The position numbers and the translations under genes are program-made. Under the pieces are notes generated by a model. That model was not told the DNA's origin. It was given only the letters and a program-made list of their open reading frames with translations, and did no database searches. Positions 6,345 to 6,827 of a DNA stretch of 6,827 bases are shown in pieces; positions within the stretch are counted from its first letter, which is position 1, and every line of letters starts with the position of its first letter. Origin of the DNA: Acidobacteriota bacterium. GTDB taxonomy: Bacteria > Acidobacteriota > Vicinamibacteria > Vicinamibacterales > JAFNAJ01. Location: NCBI GenBank assembly GCA_017860085.1, contig JAFNAJ010000140.1:1-6827 (forward strand), written 5' to 3'.

Positions 6345-6827
6345 ATGACCACCCGACTCGTGAAGTCGCTCGTCCTGCTCCTCGCCCTTGCCGCGCCGGT
6401 CGCGGCCCAGCAGCCAGCCCCTCAACCGCTGACGTTCTGGTATGACTACACCGTGAAGCCAGGCAAGGAAGCCGACTTCATGACCCTCGTCAAGACGCTG
6501 GGAGCACCGGTGCGCGACAAGCTCATGGCTGAAGGCGTCGTGCTCGCCTGGGCCATCGAGGTGCCCGTGCTCCGGCAGCCGGGCGCCCCGACGCACACCA
6601 TCTGGTTCGCGGTGAACGACATGGCGGGCATCGAGAAGGTCCAGGCGGCCATGACGGCGCAGCGCGAGAAACTCGCGGCGGACGAGGCGGCGAAGAAGGT
6701 GGCGAAGGGCGCCACCACCGAAGACCGCATCCAGGCCGTGTTCGACGAGACGAAGACGCGCGACTGGCTCACGCGCGACATCGTGTTCAACGCGGCGGCG
6801 AAAGTGCCAGCTGGCGTCCAGCCCTAC
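6345..6827 (+). CDS. Secreted protein with ABM-like N-terminal segment (cut by window edge)
   Basis: The frame opens with ATG at 6345, 7 bases after GGAGG (6333-6337), and runs through the last base with no stop, giving at least 161 residues. The N-terminus is a clear signal peptide: TTRLVK, a hydrophobic core at about 8-17, and APVAAQQ, with cleavage likely after A21. From about residue 30 to 105 the pattern of a strand (TFWYDYTVKPGKEADF), a helix (MTLVKTLGAPVRDKLM), a strand (VVLAWAIEVPVL) and another strand and helix (HTIWFAVNDMAGIEKVQAAM) resembles one repeat of the dimeric alpha/beta barrel (ABM, NIPSNAP-like) fold. No catalytic residues can be named. Residues about 105-145 are charged, Ala/Lys rich and probably helical. 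It has its own promoter and a long leader, so it is probably independent of the gene ending at 6145, although both encode exported proteins. Confidence 0.85.
   Translation, partial: MTTRLVKSLVLLLALAAPVAAQQPAPQPLTFWYDYTVKPGKEADFMTLVKTLGAPVRDKLMAEGVVLAWAIEVPVLRQPGAPTHTIWFAVNDMAGIEKVQAAMTAQREKLAADEAAKKVAKGATTEDRIQAVFDETKTRDWLTRDIVFNAAAKVPAGVQPY

Noticed and set aside
5420..6352. Upstream extension of the mmuM frame on the - strand
   Set aside because: It adds some 300 residues unlike any MmuM and runs antisense to the secreted protein gene.

Overview
This window looks like an ordinary chromosomal segment of a high-GC, free-living Gram-negative-type bacterium. Codons end almost always in G or C. 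The mix of genes (a GT39/GT83-type membrane glycosyltransferase, small secreted proteins of unknown function with Sec signals ending in A-A-Q, and dense genes in both orientations) recalls Acidobacteriota such as Vicinamibacteria. That placement is inference from recalled family resemblance; there is no rRNA or marker gene here to prove it. I see no mobile element, CRISPR array, tRNA or rRNA.

Layout: (1) 1-60, + strand, the last 19 codons of a gene cut by the window edge. (2) 82-1602, - strand, an integral-membrane glycosyltransferase (PMT/ArnT type) that converges on the first gene. (3) 1603-1733, a divergent intergenic region holding a clear ribosome binding site for each flanking gene. (4) 1734-2315, + strand, an unrecognised 193-residue protein with a C-terminal zinc-ribbon-like cysteine cluster. 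(5) 2410-3273, + strand, a secreted endonuclease/exonuclease/phosphatase-fold hydrolase, overlapping by an ATGA junction (6) 3270-4424, + strand, a YbdL-type PLP-dependent methionine aminotransferase. (7) 4448-4467, a perfect GC-rich palindrome between two convergent genes. (8) 4457-5404, - strand, homocysteine S-methyltransferase MmuM, whose stop codon lies in the loop of that palindrome. (9) 5552-6145, + strand, a secreted conserved protein of unknown function with a strong ribosome binding site. (10) 6166-6344, a near-consensus housekeeping promoter followed by a hairpin-rich leader. (11) 6345 to the window end, + strand, a second secreted protein with an ABM-like (dimeric alpha/beta barrel) N-terminal segment, truncated at the edge.

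The clearest functional theme is methionine. The aminotransferase (2-oxo-4-methylthiobutyrate to methionine, or the reverse) and MmuM (homocysteine to methionine using S-methylmethionine or S-adenosylmethionine) sit tail to tail, although they are not co-transcribed. The remaining genes have no evident shared pathway. The points most worth a second look are the palindrome that carries a stop codon, the promoter and leader at 6166-6344, and the unassigned zinc-ribbon protein. I did not find a convincing new multi-gene system.
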